DNA from: Prolixibacteraceae bacterium
GTDB lineage: Bacteria; Bacteroidota; Bacteroidia; Bacteroidales; Prolixibacteraceae
Assembly: GCA_027858715.1 (NCBI GenBank)
Contig: JAQICD010000274.1
Span: forward strand, 1 to 53,726
Direction of reading: 5' to 3'
Length of the DNA stretch: 53,726 nucleotides
How positions within the stretch are numbered: the stretch's first letter is position 1; every line of letters starts with the position of its first letter. The notes beneath the pieces are model-generated. The model worked only from the letters and a program-made list of their open reading frames with translations. It was not told where the DNA came from and did not search any database. The translations under genes and the position numbers were made by a program. Positions 52,301 through 53,726 of this stretch are shown here, piece by piece.

Positions 52301-53726
52301 TTAAAGTATAACCATCTACTGCCGGTGCATATACATATTGATCGATAGTAATCACAATCACCTTATCGCGATCTACATCCTCGGTTGAATCGCAAGGTTC
52401 AAATGAAACAATAGGGCCAAGGTATGCTTCCACACAGAATGTTTCATTAGGAGAAGAAAGTAATTCATTTCCATTAGGGCCAAAACGATCTTCATCAGCA
52501 GCATCCTGTATTGTATTATAATTAACTGAAACAGTTAAGCTCTCACTTGAAGAGAAAGCAACAGTAGGATAAATAACCAATTGCATATCATCATCATCGT
52601 AGAATGATCGACTAACATCAACGCTATAGTTGCTTGTTAAAGATCCTTGTAATGATACAATTCCGGGGATATCAGCAGGTAAAATAAGCTGTCCGTTTTC
52701 TTTTTCAACTGCTTCGTTGAATGAAATATAAACAGCACCACCACGTTTAATACCATCGATATCACAACCTGTTACTATATCATCTTCATCAACTAAATCA
52801 GCTGAGAATGTTACTTCCGGAGGAAGTACATCGTAAGTAGAAGGACGAACAGAAACAATAGGACCAACATTGTAAGTATTAGTTGGCAAGAAATCATTTG
52901 AACCACATACTGATTCATCTGCACCAAACATATAAACTACATAGTCCATACCATGTGTAGCTTCGAGTTCAGTTATATGTTCCAACAATTCAGTTTCTGA
53001 AGGTGCATTTACAGTTCCACTTTCATATACATCAATATTTTTGTTATCAGTTGAAGCGCTTGTTCCAATCCACTCATAAGTATTACTTGGAGTATCTACC
53101 ACATCAAAAATAACTTCTGCACTTTCAGGAGCGTATTTATCAGCTGTACCAACATCAACAGAATCTGCACGTACTACAATATAATAATACAATGCATCCT
53201 CGGGTGATTCAAGATTAATGCTAAAACTTGTTCCATCAGGACTTTTCCAATCCTTAATAGTCAGTGCATCTAACTGGTAATCACCTGAGGTAAACACCTC
53301 AGAATCAGCAGCAATTGCATTATCTGATTCGTCGATTAAACCGGCCAATAAAGAAACGGTATATTCAGTATCGTGATCAAGATCGTCTGCTGGGGTAACT
53401 GTAATAACAGTTTCTACGCTACCTTCGACAATTGTAGCATCAAAGTCGCCACCACTAAAACTCACATAACCATCAACATTGCTGTTAGTTAATTCATTGG
53501 CATCAATAATACCTGTTTCGTCAAGTGTTATTGTGAAATTGGTATTAGCAAAACACGACAACATTGCAAAAGTAGCCTCAGGTGCTTCTCCATCTTTAGT
53601 TGAGAAGTTCCATGGAGTATCATCTGCTTGTCCGTTTGTATTGAAACCGGCAAAAGTAAGTCCGCGACCATCAATAATAATTTCTGGTTTAATACGTACA
53701 TACATATCAGTTAACGAAGGCATATC
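43365..53726 (-). CDS. Giant secreted multi-repeat Ig-like (Big_5/SbsA-type) protein with OB-fold-like module and T9SS C-terminal sorting domain; N-terminus beyond the window
   Basis: At least 3452 aa; roughly 18-20 repeats with 'IVFDENI...', 'YYIHIPEGF', 'WTF/WNFSTxDxxxP' signatures; C-terminal 'IDVYPNPFDNYIKFDVSHDVHITKAVITNIAGQLVKEV...LRSGAYFLSLHTEEGVAKAVRIIKR'; no signal peptide within the window, so truncated. Confidence 0.9.
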   Translation of the reverse strand, partial: DMPSLTDMYVRIKPEIIIDGRGLTFAGFNTNGQADDTPWNFSTKDGEAPEATFAMLSCFANTNFTITLDETGIIDANELTNSNVDGYVSFSGGDFDATIVEGSVETVITVTPADDLDHDTEYTVSLLAGLIDESDNAIAADSEVFTSGDYQLDALTIKDWKSPDGTSFSINLESPEDALYYYIVVRADSVDVGTADKYAPESAEVIFDVVDTPSNTYEWIGTSASTDNKNIDVYESGTVNAPSETELLEHITELEATHGMDYVVYMFGADESVCGSNDFLPTNTYNVGPIVSVRPSTYDVLPPEVTFSADLVDEDDIVTGCDIDGIKRGGAVYISFNEAVEKENGQLILPADIPGIVSLQGSLTSNYSVDVSRSFYDDDDMQLVIYPTVAFSSSESLTVSVNYNTIQDAADEDRFGPNGNELLSSPNETFCVEAYLGPIVSFEPCDSTEDVDRDKVIVITIDQYVYAPAVDGYTLTDVLGDDTFVGNYIQMRKYLGLTDAPAALTGGQIIYSGDDPGTSYFLDNVTFGVEYNDDGETVITITPKAPYEFDSETWYTVALEQALRTEDNLTIEDTYNNGDAPADGCAIENYWTSFRSEDSRPPEVIFYEDDDMVANDPGVVEPYLDENFDVADTAFILVEIDEWVQLGFDGFKNLEPTEKIEDANALRRYFALNIVNEDATLTPVSFDVKNFTLDVVGDIARFYIDPYYTDKDDPNFTEDVDYQVCFIDNPNELEDYLDDPALTDDNMNALAEACANFTVPAPVVPTECIVSASLNEVELDLTNTDYAEIGLTEDSLFTIEFVFGGAMEGVSGPALTIYEEGGAAVTTIDAGEGSPVDAFSTKISYELDLHGTIIADNSNYYIHFDLDSAIVATGAFDCAYPSEDDFTVAMFTTIDATAPLITAFVPDNPDSDPYATCLADKDETDIIITWDEDVTPQSGKKIELWRLTGDATLIAYIDASYNIAEDDNEIIFDKSLFQHLLAYNTQYYIHIPEGFVLNEVGLPNAEVTVNDSLTFCVGPDPIPEIICGDLVPNNPVYSTSTTPDLEITFSEAVVPVSGIDIQVYKAGTITNVTDAYLHVSATAFTEVAGSSGTKWKLNTEIALANAGVYEEFEWDSCYDVNIRAGAFKEAAGSQVTEALITNDINSTLTSTTCTWTFCIGDNIAPTVTFWPEDDDEHIATNAHLYAYISELPILADGDPLNVSNAADYFTLDRAANAEFGAATDIDFDIEFVGTDVLGEDNDKQHIRIVPRDPNGPDWSLTADNNPSMVDEAVYTLSFINLAGAIELQDENGNAVVDKSVSFTTEDITAPEFDGTSVDSESASKIEFSAEINEEGTIRYVIVEAGDDAVTSAQACVDDDSWMSLGVEAGEAETDGGVAEFEFTADPGEGEYDYDIYFFAYDDEVDLYDEDSEIEATWPYADETMGFETENYRIKDLRPAPNGCTVEGPLAVSFCDDDAPVLLTGADDETYPTVGSYIIDLATGMPTDVDVIAVEDSIVLEFNEDIQINDADVTGNKIVLRDYHNNLGVPLAYVIDGNTITLYPLDSTLIANEAEAFQLLTSSSPRTILPQESMYYLEIDRWAISDVDGCNGDDNYFGEWVGKDYLAFATEDNTAPCDVDWAPTTCVEPEADIEITFFEKNEVMINPAITGDSAYVYIYRIGEIDPHERIPVSLAVKEAVEDEDNQWKFTIPTSYMYLSGETYRVRVPAGLFIDNSGNEWDCSDGASWTFDVRDYEAPIASWTVVQDFSYLGVALDDDEYNGMVVSGDAGETINNVPTSSLLKVEFNESVFLQDSDNSDAWTVLSNSAVYDEFAAALTLTENGTPLTWDSDNNHTDTDESGDYTISESGADYAIIKVYRSEDRWSPALTGLEEEFGLKSNTEYVISLDDNVFTDAEDCDDERNIYGGDDPLVIINTRDDIPPVLTIMDVSGDDVCENQCVAAGSPIHLQFDHEVVKTPFAGIDYDSSSGWPSGDVNWWSEANLPLLESDLTATMNGDFLTFYETNEAGTSTGDSVVIESVEVVVEDGKSNIYLTLAEPLNSQGWYYIEFSAGSVKDTKRVPDGNEFMGKDCIFRVMDTEVPYAEAFYPSDESNPGDFTNTNVLKESTWNSADLEDDEMAILFSEPVATVASSTDSLVIRRMNGQVYATVSANDVYVDEDNERVLHIPVVSPAEVEGTFEEFTAYYVEVPAGFVTDTTSCERNGSIVIDPELAQFEWNFSTSDDTPPTPIVFIPNDTRDEDGNLIAVNDSVPKNSDLTIIFDENIIVDDMGDNSGIYIYHHDNTMGWVGDPGEDFGNIVEFIPFYVGPSSDRFANYDLDAENVYNGLTNNILTVNPNTTFTRTGTYYIRVSGDVIGDAQSNYWDGVGDTITWRFTITNDVAPVLASTDPAYNHNTNPWEYEVLPAEDYGYVIADLSMSFVDELDFEPLDVEAGEGTIRIYEYRYDPESYTMVEKLWKTFDVNDEAVVFEGNTVIIEDVELRDNINRQFGAYEESYYVMVDNGAITNDYPGSLTYFGGIDNPFVWRFQTGNDDVFVPGYDILSPTGEGASNLTIADVDSLVVAFNEGVEALTDPAGMLMLHNITNGKTDTITIVADMCADSTLTVNIADYLVDESDYYVFIQTEALGDTSTVSTPNDFTIGGETEWYFNVGDYTGPTATAVTPADDSTCVPSEIVLSMTFEETFGVVAGAGSIELTDSADFTMEIAIADMTIGEDNNSISAVVNGLPDTTLIFVNVPEGLLIDGSENANLSPAQAWSFTTGENTLPTAEIIAPLAVVDTSEVELIIEFSEEINADDSSIDVNGKVYAMTRLDSVTYTVLVDSLLSDTINTVTFMEGTFYDNAVCEANYIAAGSELTFDVMDIIAPVATYFPYEAGDYTDIELAIVFDNGITKEDGYVVIYDADTDEVADSIDIADFTDAGDNTFTYVTNDLYYGSFYVQIDKGSFMDYDAAPMAQEYEGIADAETWTIDIVDVEFVKCYNIITPEKNATGVDVNTTISISFCDERIAPPVREERYVSVANSNESFTFVVDETMIEGNTLTFDVEGLAENTQYSVYIQTGAITDEAGNEWDVKTDAEWWPFTTGDFTAPIATLTPVTVTEGEGSATMSSNENGVVYLVKDDVDTDVTVMESAIADGKAVKVTVVADVDATVSIAGLVPGTYNAVAVDNADNVGDRTSEAVVVEEEPVILEIAIADAQDRPGSTDYTDQVVILKGIVTITDNNGFYMQDDNAEWSGIYVYDSGNSAVNVGSAVEVQGKIGEFNNITQISDVTVTGTLLSLNIEPVPIPDTETVGESYESVRVMVSGRATETVEGNVTIANEGGATYAIDLYIYQPETYSWTEEFRYEVAGIVYGGGDDYKVEPYFDYDIVNASLRDGISLADVAIDVYPNPFDNYIKFDVSHDVHITKAVITNIAGQLVKEVHNPKNTIQTSELRSGAYFLSLHTEEGVAKAVRIIKR

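Overview
The window looks like chromosomal sequence from a Bacteroidota bacterium (Marinilabiliales/Prolixibacteraceae-like by gene content; inference). It has a housekeeping core on the minus strand: tRNA-Tyr, tRNA-Thr, tuf, secE-nusG-rplKAJL-rpoBC and a DUF3467 gene, plus rpsU-xerC-raiA upstream. Around it lie lipB/lipA, asd, a Na+-pumping decarboxylase (oadB/A/G-type), two divergently transcribed class II fructose-bisphosphate aldolases, a tamL/SpoU methyltransferase/FAD oxidoreductase/porT/ubiE neighbourhood, and a very long CDS (at least 3452 aa, open at the right edge) for an acidic multi-repeat Ig-like (Big_5-type) protein with a T9SS C-terminal sorting domain. The most unusual part is the tRNA neighbourhood of tuf. 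Next to an intact tRNA-Tyr there are three partial tRNA-Tyr copies. In two 92-bp tandem copies part of the anticodon arm is replaced by a perfect palindrome (TCCCGATGTACATCGGGA). In the third, the T-loop is replaced by a related imperfect palindrome. A compensatory variant (TCCCGACGTACGTCGGGA) lies in the rplL-rpoB intergenic region. In addition, the tuf-secE spacer carries a 52-nt tRNA-like element with acceptor, D-like and perfect T arms but no anticodon arm. No CRISPR array, rRNA, transposase or prophage was seen. All calls come from reading the sequence and supplied ORFs; no searches were run.
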